From: Rhodoferax potami
GTDB lineage: Bacteria > Pseudomonadota > Gammaproteobacteria > Burkholderiales > Burkholderiaceae_C
DNA: 64,000 nucleotides
Direction of reading: 5' to 3'
Assembly (NCBI RefSeq): GCF_032193805.1
Contig: NZ_JAVBIK010000001.1
Location: 2,005,001-2,069,000, forward strand
The notes beneath the pieces were generated by a model. That model was given only the letters and a program-made list of their open reading frames with translations, ran no database searches and was not told the DNA's origin. Of the stretch, positions 46,586 through 57,201 are shown piece by piece (the first letter of the stretch is position 1; the number at the start of each line of letters is the position of its first letter). A program made the translations under genes and the position numbers.

Positions 46586-48643
46586 ATGAACTTTTTTCTC
46601 ACACGGTGGCGGCGTTTGCGTTTGCGCGTGCGCAAAGGCATGCCTTTGCGCTACACCATGATGGTCGTGGTGGTGGTGGGTGTCTTGCTGCCAGCGCTCT
46701 TGCTCTTGGCGTTAGAGCAGCGGATTTCAGAAAAGTCCCAGCAGGCGCTTTTGACCCAGAGCGAAACAGCGCTGATGAAAATCGGCAGCGTGTCTATCGC
46801 GGAACCGATGTGGGTCGTTGACCGGGTGGCACTAGATGCTGCGGCCGTGCGCTTGCTGGAGAGTCCGCAGATCGTGGCGGTCCGCATTGAAGACGGCCTT
46901 GCCAACACTCCGGTTCTGGAGCGGGTGCGTGCCGACTTCACCGGTGACCTGGATCGCGATACCGCCGGTGCCCGGTTAAGCCGCCGTGCGCAAGCAGTGA
47001 TGCGCAACGGCGAGTCCCTGGGGACGCTGGTGCTGTGGTTTGACGCCGATTACGGGCGAGGTCTGCTGCAGGCGCGGCGCGACCAGATGTTGGTTTTGGT
47101 GTTGCTCCAGACCCTAGCGATTTTGGCGGTGCTGATGCCGATTCTGGTCACCCGGGTGTTGCGTCCTATCGAGCGCTTGAAAGAGCATGCCAGTGCCTTG
47201 CTGGAGCACAACCTCGACGCTCCGGCCGCTCAACTTTTTGTTTGGCGTAGGCACGATGAGCTCGGTTTGCTGGGCCGGCATTTGGGTCGGGTGCAAGAGG
47301 AGTTGCGCGAGCTGTTCATGCAGTTGGGCAAGAAAAATGCGCAGCTGCAGCAAATGGCGTTTTACGACCAGCTGACGGGTCTGCCCAACCGCTCGCTGTT
47401 TATTGACTTGGTGCAGCGCGAAATGCTGGCGGCAGAGCGCAATGGCCAGCACTTCGGCATTTTCTTTATCGACCTGGATCGCTTCAAGGCGGTCAACGAT
47501 TCCATGGGGCATGCCGCGGGCGATGCCTTGCTGATCGAAGTCGCGCGCCGGTTGCGCGAGGTGCTGCGCGAAGTCGATGTGGTATGCCGCCAGAGCGGAG
47601 ACGAATTCCTGGTGCTGGTGCGGGATATCGACCACTGGGAGTCGCTGGGAGAGCTGGCACAGCGCATCTTGCGTGTGGTGGAAGCGCCGGTGGTTTTGGC
47701 ACAGATACCGGTCAAGGTGTCGGCCAGTATGGGGATTGCCCTGTTTCCTGAGGATGGCCGGGATTTTGAAACGCTAGTCAAAAATGCGGATATCGCGGTC
47801 TACCAAGCCAAGACACTGGGCCGGGCCCGCTACAGCTTTTATCACTCGGAGTTGAACTCGCGATTGCTCGCCAATCTGGAACTCGAGCAAGAGCTTGCCT
47901 ATGCGATCGACCATAACCAGCTGGTGCTGCACTACCAACCGCAAGTAGATGCTTCCGGCGGTCAACTGGTTGCGGTGGAAGCCCTGGTCCGTTGGCAGCA
48001 CCCTACCCGCGGCCTCTTGTATCCGGCCCAATTTATCGGTTTGGCCGAGGAGTCCGGACAGATTGCGGAAATGGGTGTTTGGACCTTGCGCGAGGCCTGC
48101 CGCCAACTCGCAGACTGGACCGCGCGTGGAATCATGGTCGGCAACATGGCGGTGAACGTGTCGGCGCTGGAGTTCCGCGATCACCGTTTGCTGGACAGTT
48201 TGCAAGCCGCTTTGGAAGCCAGCGGCGTGCCGCCGCAGCGCCTGGAGATCGAGATCACCGAAAGCGTCTTGATGGCGGAGACGGAAACCAGCCAACGCAT
48301 CATTGAGCGTTTGCGGCAGATCGGTGTCGGCATTGCGATTGATGACTTCGGCACGGGTTACTCGTCGTTGGCTTACCTCAAGCGTTTGCGCCCCCACCAA
48401 CTCAAAATTGACCGTTCATTCGTGAATGACACCGAAACCGACAGCGACTCGCGTGCCATCGTGAAGGGCGTCATAGGGCTTGCGAACGCCTTGGGGCTGA
48501 ATGTAGTGGCCGAAGGGGTGGAAACCGCCGAGCAGCAGCAGTTCTTGATCGAGGCGGGCTGCCACACCTTACAGGGGTATTTCATTGCCAAGCCTTTGAG
48601 TGTGGACGCTTTGGAGGACTGGCTTCGCAAGCGCACAGCATAA
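46586..48643 (+). CDS. Membrane GGDEF-EAL protein
   Basis: A 685-residue protein: helix about 25-45, periplasmic sensor about 46-165, helix about 170-190, HAMP-like linker, GGDEF about 255-420 with SGDEF at 337-341, EAL about 435-680 with EAL at 465-467 and DDFGTGYSS. SGDEF is a tolerated variant, so both activities are possible. It is the second cyclic di-GMP protein in the window. Confidence 0.92.
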   Translation: MNFFLTRWRRLRLRVRKGMPLRYTMMVVVVVGVLLPALLLLALEQRISEKSQQALLTQSETALMKIGSVSIAEPMWVVDRVALDAAAVRLLESPQIVAVRIEDGLANTPVLERVRADFTGDLDRDTAGARLSRRAQAVMRNGESLGTLVLWFDADYGRGLLQARRDQMLVLVLLQTLAILAVLMPILVTRVLRPIERLKEHASALLEHNLDAPAAQLFVWRRHDELGLLGRHLGRVQEELRELFMQLGKKNAQLQQMAFYDQLTGLPNRSLFIDLVQREMLAAERNGQHFGIFFIDLDRFKAVNDSMGHAAGDALLIEVARRLREVLREVDVVCRQSGDEFLVLVRDIDHWESLGELAQRILRVVEAPVVLAQIPVKVSASMGIALFPEDGRDFETLVKNADIAVYQAKTLGRARYSFYHSELNSRLLANLELEQELAYAIDHNQLVLHYQPQVDASGGQLVAVEALVRWQHPTRGLLYPAQFIGLAEESGQIAEMGVWTLREACRQLADWTARGIMVGNMAVNVSALEFRDHRLLDSLQAALEASGVPPQRLEIEITESVLMAETETSQRIIERLRQIGVGIAIDDFGTGYSSLAYLKRLRPHQLKIDRSFVNDTETDSDSRAIVKGVIGLANALGLNVVAEGVETAEQQQFLIEAGCHTLQGYFIAKPLSVDALEDWLRKRTA

Positions 48644-48664
48644 ATTTACACAGGGAGAAACAGG

Positions 48665-49270
48665 ATGAATACATTAACCAAAACATCCGCAGACACATCG
48701 TTTGTTTTTACAGCACTCGTGCTGGCCGCACTCAGTGCGTCGCCATCGGCATTGCATGCGGCGGGTACGGTGAACAGTACGTTTGAAGCCCGACCCGTGG
48801 TGCAAGGGGTGCCCTTGCAGCTCAACGGTGCGGGTACTCGCTACCGTGCGATTTTCAAGGTCTATGACATGGCTTTGTACACCCCCGCCAAGGTGAACAC
48901 GCCGGAGTCCTTGATTGCCATGCAGGGCCCCAAGCGCTTGAGTTTTGTTGCCTTGCGCGATTTGCCGGGGACTGATTTGGGCTTGGCCTTCATCAAAGGC
49001 TTGACCAATAACTCACCGGCAGAACTGGTTCAAAAACACACCGCTTCGAGCACCCGGTTGATTGAGATTTTCTCGGGCAAGGCGAAGCTGTCGGCGGGTG
49101 ACACCTTTGCGATGGAGTTCGTACCGGGCAAAGGAACGACCTTTTATATTCAAGGACAAGCGCAGGGTGCACCGATCGGCGATGCCGAGTTCTTCAGCAT
49201 GGTGCTCAGAATCTGGATCGGCCCGGTGCCAGCGGACTTCAAACTCAAGGACGCCCTGCTCGGCCTTTGA
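48665..49270 (+). CDS. Secreted chalcone isomerase-like protein
   Basis: A 201-residue protein with signal peptide (about 1-36, ALHA-AG) and the chalcone isomerase-like fold (RYRAIFKVYDMALYTPAKV, FKLKDALLGL). Bacterial members have no known flavonoid role. Its end overlaps the end of the convergent MFS gene by 26 bases. Confidence 0.85.
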   Translation: MNTLTKTSADTSFVFTALVLAALSASPSALHAAGTVNSTFEARPVVQGVPLQLNGAGTRYRAIFKVYDMALYTPAKVNTPESLIAMQGPKRLSFVALRDLPGTDLGLAFIKGLTNNSPAELVQKHTASSTRLIEIFSGKAKLSAGDTFAMEFVPGKGTTFYIQGQAQGAPIGDAEFFSMVLRIWIGPVPADFKLKDALLGL

Positions 49271-50414
49271 GCTGTAGCCAGAGCAAACCGGCTGCCGTGA
49301 GCAGCAGCGGGGGGATGGATCCGATGTTGAGCCAGGCCCACCCCTGCGTGATCACCAGTGCGCCGGACGTGAGCGAGCTCAGGGCCATGACTGCAAAAAC
49401 GCAGAAGTTGATCGCGGCTTGCGCACGGTCTTTCTCTTCCGGCCGGTAGGCGCTGAGTGCCAAGGTGGTGCTGCCGGTGAACAGGAAGTTCCAACCCACA
49501 CCCAGCAAAAACAGCGACACGACAAACTGCTGCAGCTCCAAGCCGCTCAGCGCAATTGCCACACACAGCAGGTTCAGGGCCAGTCCGACGGCCATCACTG
49601 GCAACGTGCCAAAACGCTTGATCAGGTGGCCGGTGAAGAAGCCGGGCGCAAACATGCCGATCACGTGCCACTCCAGCACCAGCGCGGCATCGTCAAAGCT
49701 GAGGCCGCATTGCTGCATCGCCAGTGGGGTTGCCGCCATTAGCAGGTTCATCACGCCATAGCCCATGGATGCGCTCAGGCAGGCCACCAGAAATGCCGGT
49801 TGCCGTGCAATCTCTGCCAGGGAGCGACCGGTGTGCACCTGGCTCGTGGGAGGCTGGTGGGGTGGAAACTGCACCCAGGCCATGAGCACCATCGCCAGCA
49901 ATGCGACGCCAGCCAACACGATATAGGCCCCGGTAAATGGCACCTCCATCAGAGTGCGGGTTTGGGCGGCAAGGTTAGGTCCGGCAATGGCGCCCAGGAG
50001 ACCGCCCGCCAGCACCAGCGAGACCGCCTTTTCACGAAAGGCCGGCAGTGCCAACTCGGCAGCTGCAAACCGGTACAACTGCCCGTTCGCGCTGTAATAG
50101 CCGGCCACCACTGTCGCCGCGACCAGGCCCCAAAACTGGTGGTGTGCCACGCACCAGGCGCCCGCCAGCGCCGATACCACGGCGACTGCCAAGCCAATCT
50201 GGAACGAGGTCCGGCGCCCGAAGCGCGCTTGTGTAGCAGCCACCAGCGGGGTGGCCAAAGCGCCGCCCACGACGTAGCCCATGACGGGTAGCGTCGCCAT
50301 CCAGCCATAGGGGGCCAAGCTCAAGCCCACCAGCCCATTGATAGCAATGAAGGTGACGTTGTTGGTGAGAAACAGCCCCTGGCATAGAGCGAGCAGCCAA
50401 AGGCTCCGGTTCAT
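49245..50414 (-). CDS. MFS transporter
   Basis: A 389-residue transporter with 12 predicted helices (MNRSLWLLALCQGLFLTNNVTFIAINGLVGL; ARFGRRTSFQIGL loop). Substrate unknown. Its start overlaps the rsmE stop (ATGA), so the two are coupled. Confidence 0.9.
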   Translation of the reverse strand: MNRSLWLLALCQGLFLTNNVTFIAINGLVGLSLAPYGWMATLPVMGYVVGGALATPLVAATQARFGRRTSFQIGLAVAVVSALAGAWCVAHHQFWGLVAATVVAGYYSANGQLYRFAAAELALPAFREKAVSLVLAGGLLGAIAGPNLAAQTRTLMEVPFTGAYIVLAGVALLAMVLMAWVQFPPHQPPTSQVHTGRSLAEIARQPAFLVACLSASMGYGVMNLLMAATPLAMQQCGLSFDDAALVLEWHVIGMFAPGFFTGHLIKRFGTLPVMAVGLALNLLCVAIALSGLELQQFVVSLFLLGVGWNFLFTGSTTLALSAYRPEEKDRAQAAINFCVFAVMALSSLTSGALVITQGWAWLNIGSIPPLLLTAAGLLWLQLKGRAGRP

Positions 50415-51136
50415 GCTTGGGTCAGCAAAGTGAGTGCTGCAAGCGCTGCGGTTTCGGCCCGCAGCACGCGCGGCCCCAGAGACGCGGGTGCAAAGCCGGC
50501 CACGATGGCTAACTCCTCTTCTGCTTGGCTCAGGCCGCCCTCAGGGCCTGAAAGAAACCAGGCGGGCCCGGCTTGTACCGGCAAGCGCGCAACCGGCGTG
50601 CTGCCAGCGCGCAAGGACAGTAGCAAACGCTGGTGGTCGGCTTGCCCGGCGGCCGGTGTTTTCAGCCACTGGCTCAGGCTTTGCATCGGGTGGATGACGG
50701 GCACCAGGTTGCCGCCACATTGCTCGCACGCCGAGATGGCCACGCTTTGCCAATGGGCGATTTTCTTATCAGCACGCTCGCCGCTGAGTTTGAGCACACT
50801 GCGTTCGGTCATCAGTGGCTGAACGCTGGCAACTCCGAGCTCGGTGGCTTTTTCAATCAGCCAGTCCATGCGGTCGTTAGCCGGCATGCCGACGGCGAGG
50901 TGGATCTGTCGTGCGGGTTCACGGGCCATGCTGCGGGCTGCGCCCACACGCACTTGAACATCGCTGCGGCCCATGCGGGTGACGGTGGCATCGTATTCGT
51001 CCTGGCTGCGCCCATCGAACAGGGTGATGGCATCCCCCGGTTGCAGCCGCAGCACCTGGACGTGCCGGGCGGCCCCCGCAGGCAAGTCGAGTTCCGTGTC
51101 GCTCACCAGAGGGGCAGCGCAGTAAAAGCGTGGCAT
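50411..51136 (-). CDS. rsmE: 16S rRNA m3U1498 methyltransferase
   Basis: A 241-residue SPOUT enzyme (MPRFYCAAPLVSDTELDLPAGAARHVQVLRLQPGDAITLFDG; FLSGPEGGLSQAEEELA; LGPRVLRAETAALAALTLL, the knot). It methylates U1498 of 16S rRNA. Length is normal. Confidence 0.95.
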   Translation of the reverse strand: MPRFYCAAPLVSDTELDLPAGAARHVQVLRLQPGDAITLFDGRSQDEYDATVTRMGRSDVQVRVGAARSMAREPARQIHLAVGMPANDRMDWLIEKATELGVASVQPLMTERSVLKLSGERADKKIAHWQSVAISACEQCGGNLVPVIHPMQSLSQWLKTPAAGQADHQRLLLSLRAGSTPVARLPVQAGPAWFLSGPEGGLSQAEEELAIVAGFAPASLGPRVLRAETAALAALTLLTQA

Positions 51137-51140
51137 ATAT

Positions 51141-51192
51141 TGCTATGAATTCAGTAGCGCTAGGCGCAAGTAATAAGAGCGCTAGCGTTGTT
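51141..51192 (+). repeat. Dispersed repeat, copy between rsmE and kinase gene
   Basis: TTCAGTAGCGCTAGGCGCAA, a short spacer TAATAAGA and GCGCTAGCG. It occupies nearly the whole spacer. Confidence 0.6.
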
Positions 51193-51197
51193 TTTGA

Positions 51198-52322
51198 CTA
51201 TGAACGGCCGAACGCGAAGACATTCGGCACTTCAATGCCATCCACCTTTTCCACCAAGCGCAACAATGGCTTGAGCTGGATATAGCGGCTGCAGGTGCTG
51301 CGGATGTAGTCAATAAAGCGGGGCGTGTCCGCAAGGTACTTGGGCTTGCCATCACGCAAGGTCAGGCGCGCAAAGATACCGGCGATTTTGAGATGGCGCT
51401 GCAGCCCCATCCACTCCACGCCGCGGTAGAACTCACCGAAATCATCCCCCACGGGCAGGCCCGCCTTGCGGGCTTTTTCCCAGTAGCGGATCGTCACGTC
51501 GAGGCAGAAGTCTTCTTCCCACGTCAAGAACGCGTCACGCATCAGGCTGGCAATGTCATAGGTGATGGGGCCGTACACCGCATCTTGAAAGTCGAGCACG
51601 CCCAGGTACCGTGGGTCGGTCTGGCCGGGCACCGCGAGGTCATCGGGCACCATCAGGTTGCGGGGCATGAAATCGCGGTGGACATAGACGCTGGGCCACG
51701 ACAGGTTGTTTTGTATCAGCAGCGCGAAGGTGTCATCCAGCGTTTTGCGCATGGCCGGGTCGATGGTGACCTGGCGGTGTGCGCCGATGTACCACTCGGG
51801 AAACAACTCCAGCTCGCGGCGCAGCAGCGCCTCGTCGTAAGGCGGTAGCACTTGGGGGGCTGACGAGAGTTGCCACTGGACCAGGGTATCCACCGCATTC
51901 AGGTACAAATTCAAAGGGGGCTGCGCCGGGTCTATGGTTTGCATCATGGTCCGGGTGCCCAGGTCCGTGAGCAGCATGAAGCCATTGCCTTCGTCCCACG
52001 CCAGGATCCTCGGGGCGCGCAAGCCCGCATGGTTAAGCAAGGCGGCAATGTCCACAAAGGGCTTGCAGTTCTCTTTTTCCGGGGGGGCATCCATGATCAC
52101 CAGGCTTCCGCGGTTGCTTTGCACCCGGAAGTAACGGCGAAAACTGGCGTCGGCAGAGGCCAGCCCCAGGGTGTCGGGCACAAAGCCGAAACCCGCTTGT
52201 TGGCTATCAAACCAGGCTTGAAAACGCTGTTGTCGTTCCGTATCAGCCCATGGAATGGGTTGCAAGGACGAGGTGGGGGGAGTGGATGTGGCGGACGGCA
52301 CAGGGTGAGAGCTTGGGGTCAT
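51198..52322 (-). CDS. amgK: AmgK-like sugar kinase / aminoglycoside phosphotransferase-fold protein
   Basis: A 374-residue phosphotransferase: ASADASFRRYFRVQ, VYVHRDFMPRNLMVP (catalytic loop, HxDxxxxN), LGVLDFQDAVYGP. It is probably the anomeric MurNAc/GlcNAc kinase of peptidoglycan recycling, a gene often next to lptD. MurU, its usual neighbour, is not present. The first 25 residues are Ser/Pro/Thr-rich. Confidence 0.75.
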   Translation of the reverse strand: MTPSSHPVPSATSTPPTSSLQPIPWADTERQQRFQAWFDSQQAGFGFVPDTLGLASADASFRRYFRVQSNRGSLVIMDAPPEKENCKPFVDIAALLNHAGLRAPRILAWDEGNGFMLLTDLGTRTMMQTIDPAQPPLNLYLNAVDTLVQWQLSSAPQVLPPYDEALLRRELELFPEWYIGAHRQVTIDPAMRKTLDDTFALLIQNNLSWPSVYVHRDFMPRNLMVPDDLAVPGQTDPRYLGVLDFQDAVYGPITYDIASLMRDAFLTWEEDFCLDVTIRYWEKARKAGLPVGDDFGEFYRGVEWMGLQRHLKIAGIFARLTLRDGKPKYLADTPRFIDYIRSTCSRYIQLKPLLRLVEKVDGIEVPNVFAFGRS

Positions 52323-52412
52323 GGATAATCCATTCTACAAAGCCATGCCGCCGCGCCCTGTGGGCAGTGTGCTGGTGCCTTTCTCCCATAACGTGGTTTC
52401 TGCCTTCCGCCC

Positions 52413-54788
52413 ATGCGTTTTTCTATGTGCGCTCTGCCCGTCGGGGCGCCTGATTGCCGGCCGCCGTTGATCCGCCTTGTGGCTTTGGTGGCGTTGGCTT
52501 GTGTCCAGATGTCTGCACAAGCGCAACAGGAAGCCGATCAAAGCCCGTTAAAGCTGATCGCCACTCCCAAGTTGCAAGAGGGGCTCGAGGCGACCCAGCT
52601 GGAGTCTGCGCCGACCTTCTTGTTTGGTGACACTCTGACCGGCCGTACCGATCTTGAAACCATCGTGCAAGGGAACGCTGAAATGCGCAAACCCGGCACA
52701 GTGATCAAAGCAGACCGCCTCGAGTACTACGCCCCTGATGATCTGGCGCGTGCGACCGGCAATGTGCGGATCAATCGCAATGGCAATGTATTTGAAGGGC
52801 CTGCGCTGGAGCTCAAGGTCGAGGCCTTTGAAGGCACTTTTGAGTCGCCCCAATACCGCTTTCTCCAAAACGGCGCGCACGGGGATGCCTCGAAAGCGGT
52901 TTTCCTGGATGAAAGCCGTACTGTGGTGTACGGCGCAACCTACACCACCTGCCGCCGCAAACCCGGGCCTGATTGGGTCCCCGAATGGGTGCTCCGCGCA
53001 GCAGACATTGAGTTCGACAGTGGCGAGGACGTTGGCATTGCGCATGGCGCGTATCTGCATTTCATGGATGTGCCCATCCTGCCGGTTCCGGCTATCAGCT
53101 TTCCGCTGAGCGATGCCCGCAAATCCGGGGTCATGCCGCCCACCATTGGCTTAGGGGATGTGAACGGTACCGAAGTCAGTGTTCCCTACTACTGGAATAT
53201 CGCGCCCAACCGGGATGCCACGGTCACCCCGACCGTGATGACCGCGCGTGGCGTGACCGTGGCGGGCGAGTTCCGCTACCTCGAGCCCACCTACTCCGGC
53301 GTTGTGCGGGGCAATTACATGCCCGCTGACAAACTGCGCAGCGCAGACCGCTGGGGCGCCACACTGAACCAAACGGGCACTCTCGGCGCGGACTTGGGAA
53401 ATGCAGCGTACGCGCTCAATCTGAACCGGGTCAGCGATGACAACTACTGGAGCGATTTCGCCAGTATTGGTGCCCTGACCTCGCGAACATTGGCCAACGA
53501 TGCGGTGACGACCTGGTCCCGCTCTGGCTATACGGTGACGGGTCGGGCGTTGCGGTGGCAGACCTTGCAGTCTTCCACATCGGTGATCACCCCTCCCTAT
53601 GACCTGACCCAGCTCAATGTGCTGCGCAGCCAGCTCAATGATCGTGGCTTCGATTGGTCTGTGCAGGGCGATCTGTCGCAGTTTGAGTCGGATCGTGCAC
53701 TCACGCTTCAGCCGAATGCCCAGCGGATGTACGGCTTGGCCCAGGTGAGCCGGCCTTTTATTGCGCCTGAGGGCTTTGTGACCCCCAAGCTTCAGCTGCA
53801 CACATCGGTCTATCAGTTCGATTCTGCTATTTCTACCGGCAACCGGTCGGCCGACAGTACCGTGCCCACGTTCAGCCTTGATAGTGGCTTGGTGTTTGAG
53901 CGCGACACCGGGTGGAATGGGCGTGCAATGACCCAAACCTTGGAGCCGCGGCTGTTTTATGTCCGGACCCCTTACCGCAACCAGAGCTACCTCCCTAACT
54001 ACGATACCGCTGCGAGCGACTTCAACTTTGCCAGCATCTTTACCGAAAATGCCTACGTCGGGCACGACAAGATTTCAGACAACAATCTGGCGACCTTCGG
54101 TCTGACGACCCGCTTTTTGGATGCGCAAACCGGTGAGCAATTGGCGCGTTTCGGCGTTGCGCAACGTTACCGTTTTGAAGACCAACGGGTGACCTTGAGC
54201 CCCGCGGCCGAACCCGCGTTGGCCGGTTGGAGCGACATTCTGCTCGGGGCCGGGGTCAACGTGTCGCGTCAATGGGGATTTGATTCGACGGTGCAATACA
54301 ACCCCTTGACCTCGCAGTCGAGCCGTGCAACCGTCGGCGCCCGCTATACGCCTTCGCCCTATCGTGTGCTGAATGCGGCTTATCGGTTCCAGCGGAGTGT
54401 GAGCGAGCAAATTGACGTGAGTTGGCAGTGGCCCCTGAATGATCTCTGGGGCGATGCAGGCAGCGCAGCAGTTCCCGGCGGTGGCTTGGGTGAGGGCCGC
54501 TACTACGGAGTGGGGCGCTTGAACTACAGCTTGAATGAGAACCGTATGGTCGATACCCTGTTGGGTGTCGAGTACGATGCCGGCTGTTGGCTTGCCCGTG
54601 TCGTGATCGGGCGGGTGCAGACGAGCGCCAGTTCGTCGACTAGCAGCATCAAATTTGAACTGGAGTTTGTGGGATTTACCCGTGTCGGGGTAAGCCCGCT
54701 CCAGGCCTTGAAATCGAATATTTCGCGTTACCAGAACTTGCGGGAACCAGGCGGCTCCAAGAACAGCCGCTTTAGTAACTACGAATGA
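52413..54788 (+). CDS. lptD: LPS-assembly protein LptD
   Basis: A 791-residue outer-membrane barrel that inserts LPS. Signal peptide about 1-38, jellyroll OstA domain (about 90-190), then the barrel (about 210-785). Cysteine pairs are few (Cys-Arg-Arg at TTCRRKPG, DAGCWLARVV). The gene overlaps surA by 4 bases. Confidence 0.94.
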   Translation: MRFSMCALPVGAPDCRPPLIRLVALVALACVQMSAQAQQEADQSPLKLIATPKLQEGLEATQLESAPTFLFGDTLTGRTDLETIVQGNAEMRKPGTVIKADRLEYYAPDDLARATGNVRINRNGNVFEGPALELKVEAFEGTFESPQYRFLQNGAHGDASKAVFLDESRTVVYGATYTTCRRKPGPDWVPEWVLRAADIEFDSGEDVGIAHGAYLHFMDVPILPVPAISFPLSDARKSGVMPPTIGLGDVNGTEVSVPYYWNIAPNRDATVTPTVMTARGVTVAGEFRYLEPTYSGVVRGNYMPADKLRSADRWGATLNQTGTLGADLGNAAYALNLNRVSDDNYWSDFASIGALTSRTLANDAVTTWSRSGYTVTGRALRWQTLQSSTSVITPPYDLTQLNVLRSQLNDRGFDWSVQGDLSQFESDRALTLQPNAQRMYGLAQVSRPFIAPEGFVTPKLQLHTSVYQFDSAISTGNRSADSTVPTFSLDSGLVFERDTGWNGRAMTQTLEPRLFYVRTPYRNQSYLPNYDTAASDFNFASIFTENAYVGHDKISDNNLATFGLTTRFLDAQTGEQLARFGVAQRYRFEDQRVTLSPAAEPALAGWSDILLGAGVNVSRQWGFDSTVQYNPLTSQSSRATVGARYTPSPYRVLNAAYRFQRSVSEQIDVSWQWPLNDLWGDAGSAAVPGGGLGEGRYYGVGRLNYSLNENRMVDTLLGVEYDAGCWLARVVIGRVQTSASSSTSSIKFELEFVGFTRVGVSPLQALKSNISRYQNLREPGGSKNSRFSNYE

Positions 54789-56104
54789 AAACCATGAATT
54801 TTTGTGTAAGGGCGTTGGCCCTGGCCTGCATGCTGACCGTGTCGGTACCTGCATCGATGGCGCAGACCAGTCAAGCCGCAGACTACATCGTGGCAGTCGT
54901 GAACTCTGAGCCGATCACCTTTCAAGAGATGAACCTTGAAGTCCGTCGTGTCGGGCAGCGACTGGCGCAGCAGGGGCGCCCTGTGCCCGGGGCTGACGAA
55001 TTGCGTCGTTTGGTCTTGGACAGGCTGATCAATGACCGGGCCCAGCTGCAACTGGCGCGGGAGCAGGGTATCCGGATTGATTCGGTTGCCATCGACCGGG
55101 CCGAGCAAAACATCGCGAGCCAGAATGGCTTGGACGTGGATGCGCTTCGCCAAAAGGCCGCCAATGACGGGTTTTCGGTCACCAGCTTCCGTAACAATTT
55201 GCGGGATCAGCTGATTTTGAACCGGCTCCACGAACGGGAAGTGGAGTCGTCTATCCGTATTTCGGATGTGGATGTCGATCGGGCGATCCAAGAACAGCAA
55301 GCGACGAATACGGACCCGTTTGCCCAGGAAATCAACCTCGCCCAGATTTTGTTGGTGCTGCCCGAGAAGGCCAGCGGCGAAGAAGCAGCGGCCTTGCTAT
55401 TGAAAGCCCAAAAACTGATGCAGCGTGCCCGCAACGGTGAAGACTTCAATGCTCTGGTCCAGGAATTTTCGGCGGCGGATCGCCGAAATGGTGGGCAAAT
55501 CGGCTTGCGTCGTGGGGACCGTTTGCCCCCCGCTTTTGTGACCGCGACCCAGGGCCTGCAGCCGGGTCAGGTTTCTGACGTGGTGCGCACCGGCGCAGGC
55601 TTTCACATTTTGAAACTGATAGAACGCAAAGCGCCGGAACGCTTGGTGGTGACGATGGTGCAGACCCGTGCACGGCATATTTTGTTGCGCGCTAATGCTC
55701 AAATGACGCAAGCACAGGCGATCGCGAGATTGACCGATGCACGCAAACAGATTGTCAGTGGCCAAGCGGACTTCGCCAGCATGGCGCGCAAGATGTCGCA
55801 AGACACTTCTGCCGAGCAGGGTGGCGATTTGGGCTGGGCCTCCCCGGGGATGTTCGTGCCCGAGTTTGAGGAAGCCATGGGCCGTTTGCAAGAAGAGGGT
55901 GCGGTCAGCCCACCCGTGGTGTCGCGGTTTGGTGTGCACTTGATTCAACTGAATGATCGTCGCCGTGTGGAACTGAGTCCCCAACAGGTTCGCGAGTCGG
56001 TGCGTGCTCAATTGCGACAAAGCCGCTACGAAGAGGCGTACACCGCCTGGGCGCGTGATGTCCGCGCCCGGGCTTTTGTTGAGCTGCGCGAGGCACCGCT
56101 ATGA
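54785..56104 (+). CDS. surA: Periplasmic peptidyl-prolyl isomerase SurA
   Basis: A 439-residue outer-membrane protein chaperone. Signal peptide about 1-26 (ASMA-QT), SurA N domain ([14 protein letters not shown]), and two parvulin domains (about 180-280 and 290-400). It is linked to lptD and rsmA by 4-base overlaps. Confidence 0.96.
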   Translation: MKTMNFCVRALALACMLTVSVPASMAQTSQAADYIVAVVNSEPITFQEMNLEVRRVGQRLAQQGRPVPGADELRRLVLDRLINDRAQLQLAREQGIRIDSVAIDRAEQNIASQNGLDVDALRQKAANDGFSVTSFRNNLRDQLILNRLHEREVESSIRISDVDVDRAIQEQQATNTDPFAQEINLAQILLVLPEKASGEEAAALLLKAQKLMQRARNGEDFNALVQEFSAADRRNGGQIGLRRGDRLPPAFVTATQGLQPGQVSDVVRTGAGFHILKLIERKAPERLVVTMVQTRARHILLRANAQMTQAQAIARLTDARKQIVSGQADFASMARKMSQDTSAEQGGDLGWASPGMFVPEFEEAMGRLQEEGAVSPPVVSRFGVHLIQLNDRRRVELSPQQVRESVRAQLRQSRYEEAYTAWARDVRARAFVELREAPL

Positions 56105-56892
56105 AACATTTGGCGCGTAAACGCTTTGGGCAGCATTTTCTGTCGGATGCCGGCATCATTGACGCCATCGTGCAGGCGATTAATCCCCAACCCGGTCAAC
56201 CCGTGGTGGAAATCGGGCCCGGCCTTGCCGCTTTGACCCAGCCTCTGGTGGAGCGTTTGGGGCACTTGACGGTGATCGAACTGGACCGCGACCTCGCCAA
56301 GCGGCTACGCAGTCACCCGCAACTCACGGTGATTGAGTCAGACGTCTTGAATGTGGATTTCAGTGCCATTGAGATCGCTCCGGCGGTCCTGGAGTCCGGT
56401 GCCAAGACCGGATCTGGCAAGCTCCGTGTGGTGGGTAACTTACCCTACAACATCTCGACACCGATTCTTTTTCACCTGTTGGATCACGTAGACCGCATCG
56501 AAGACCAGCACTTTATGCTGCAAAAAGAGGTGATCGACAGGATGGTGGCGGCACCCGATAGCTCCGATTTCAGTCGCTTGAGCGTGATGCTGCAGTGGCG
56601 CTACGCCATGGAAGATGTCTTGTTTGTTCCGCCCGAGTGCTTTGACCCGCCTCCGCGTGTCAATAGCGCGGTCGTGCGGATGGTGCCCTTGGAGCAGCCG
56701 CCGGTGCTCGATATCGCCTTGTTTTCAGAAATGGTGCAAGTCGCCTTCAGCCAGCGCCGCAAACTGCTGCGCCACACCTTGGGTGCATGGTTGGAGCAAA
56801 AAGGCTTTACCGGGCAGTTTGATGCCCAGCGCCGCGCGCAAGAGGTGCCTGTGGAGGAATACGTCGCATTGGTGCAGGCTATCAAAACTTGA
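56101..56892 (+). CDS. rsmA: 16S rRNA dimethyladenosine transferase
   Basis: A 263-residue methylase ([50 protein letters not shown]) that dimethylates A1518 and A1519. pdxA, which lies before it in enterics, is absent here. A terminator follows. Confidence 0.96.
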   Translation: MKHLARKRFGQHFLSDAGIIDAIVQAINPQPGQPVVEIGPGLAALTQPLVERLGHLTVIELDRDLAKRLRSHPQLTVIESDVLNVDFSAIEIAPAVLESGAKTGSGKLRVVGNLPYNISTPILFHLLDHVDRIEDQHFMLQKEVIDRMVAAPDSSDFSRLSVMLQWRYAMEDVLFVPPECFDPPPRVNSAVVRMVPLEQPPVLDIALFSEMVQVAFSQRRKLLRHTLGAWLEQKGFTGQFDAQRRAQEVPVEEYVALVQAIKT

Positions 56893-56934
56893 TCAGACCC
56901 TGTCTGAAGTCCCTGAACAGAAAACTCAGGGGCC

Positions 56935-56966
56935 AAAAAAAGGCCTGTCATCGACAGGCCTTTTTT
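56935..56966. terminator. Bidirectional terminator after rsmA
   Basis: AGGCCTGTC-ATC-GACAGGCCT with A6 and T6 flanks. It also lies 20 bases past the small minus-strand gene. Confidence 0.93.
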
Positions 56967-56985
56967 ATCGCTCTATGCGTGGTCT

Positions 56986-57201
56986 TTAAGCGGCTGCCAG
57001 CCAATAACCTGCATTGAAAGGGCTGCTCATGCGCAGCGCCAAAGGTGATACGTCCAATAACTTGTCAGTGGGCATTTTTTCACCACTCTCGGTTATGGGC
57101 TCTGCGATGGCCAATTCGGCCACTGCATCGCTGCTTGCCTCGTTCGCCCGTTCTGCTTGGCTGGTTTGTGCAGAACGGGCTACAGAAAAGAATAGAAGCA
57201 T
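56986..57201 (-). CDS. Small unknown ORF after barstar gene
   Basis: A 71-codon frame ending SSPFNAGYWLAAA. Its ATG overlaps the barstar stop by 22 bases and its end is 20 bases from a terminator, which supports its being a real gene. Composition is Ala/Glu-rich; no family recognised. Confidence 0.4.
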   Translation of the reverse strand: MLLFFSVARSAQTSQAERANEASSDAVAELAIAEPITESGEKMPTDKLLDVSPLALRMSSPFNAGYWLAAA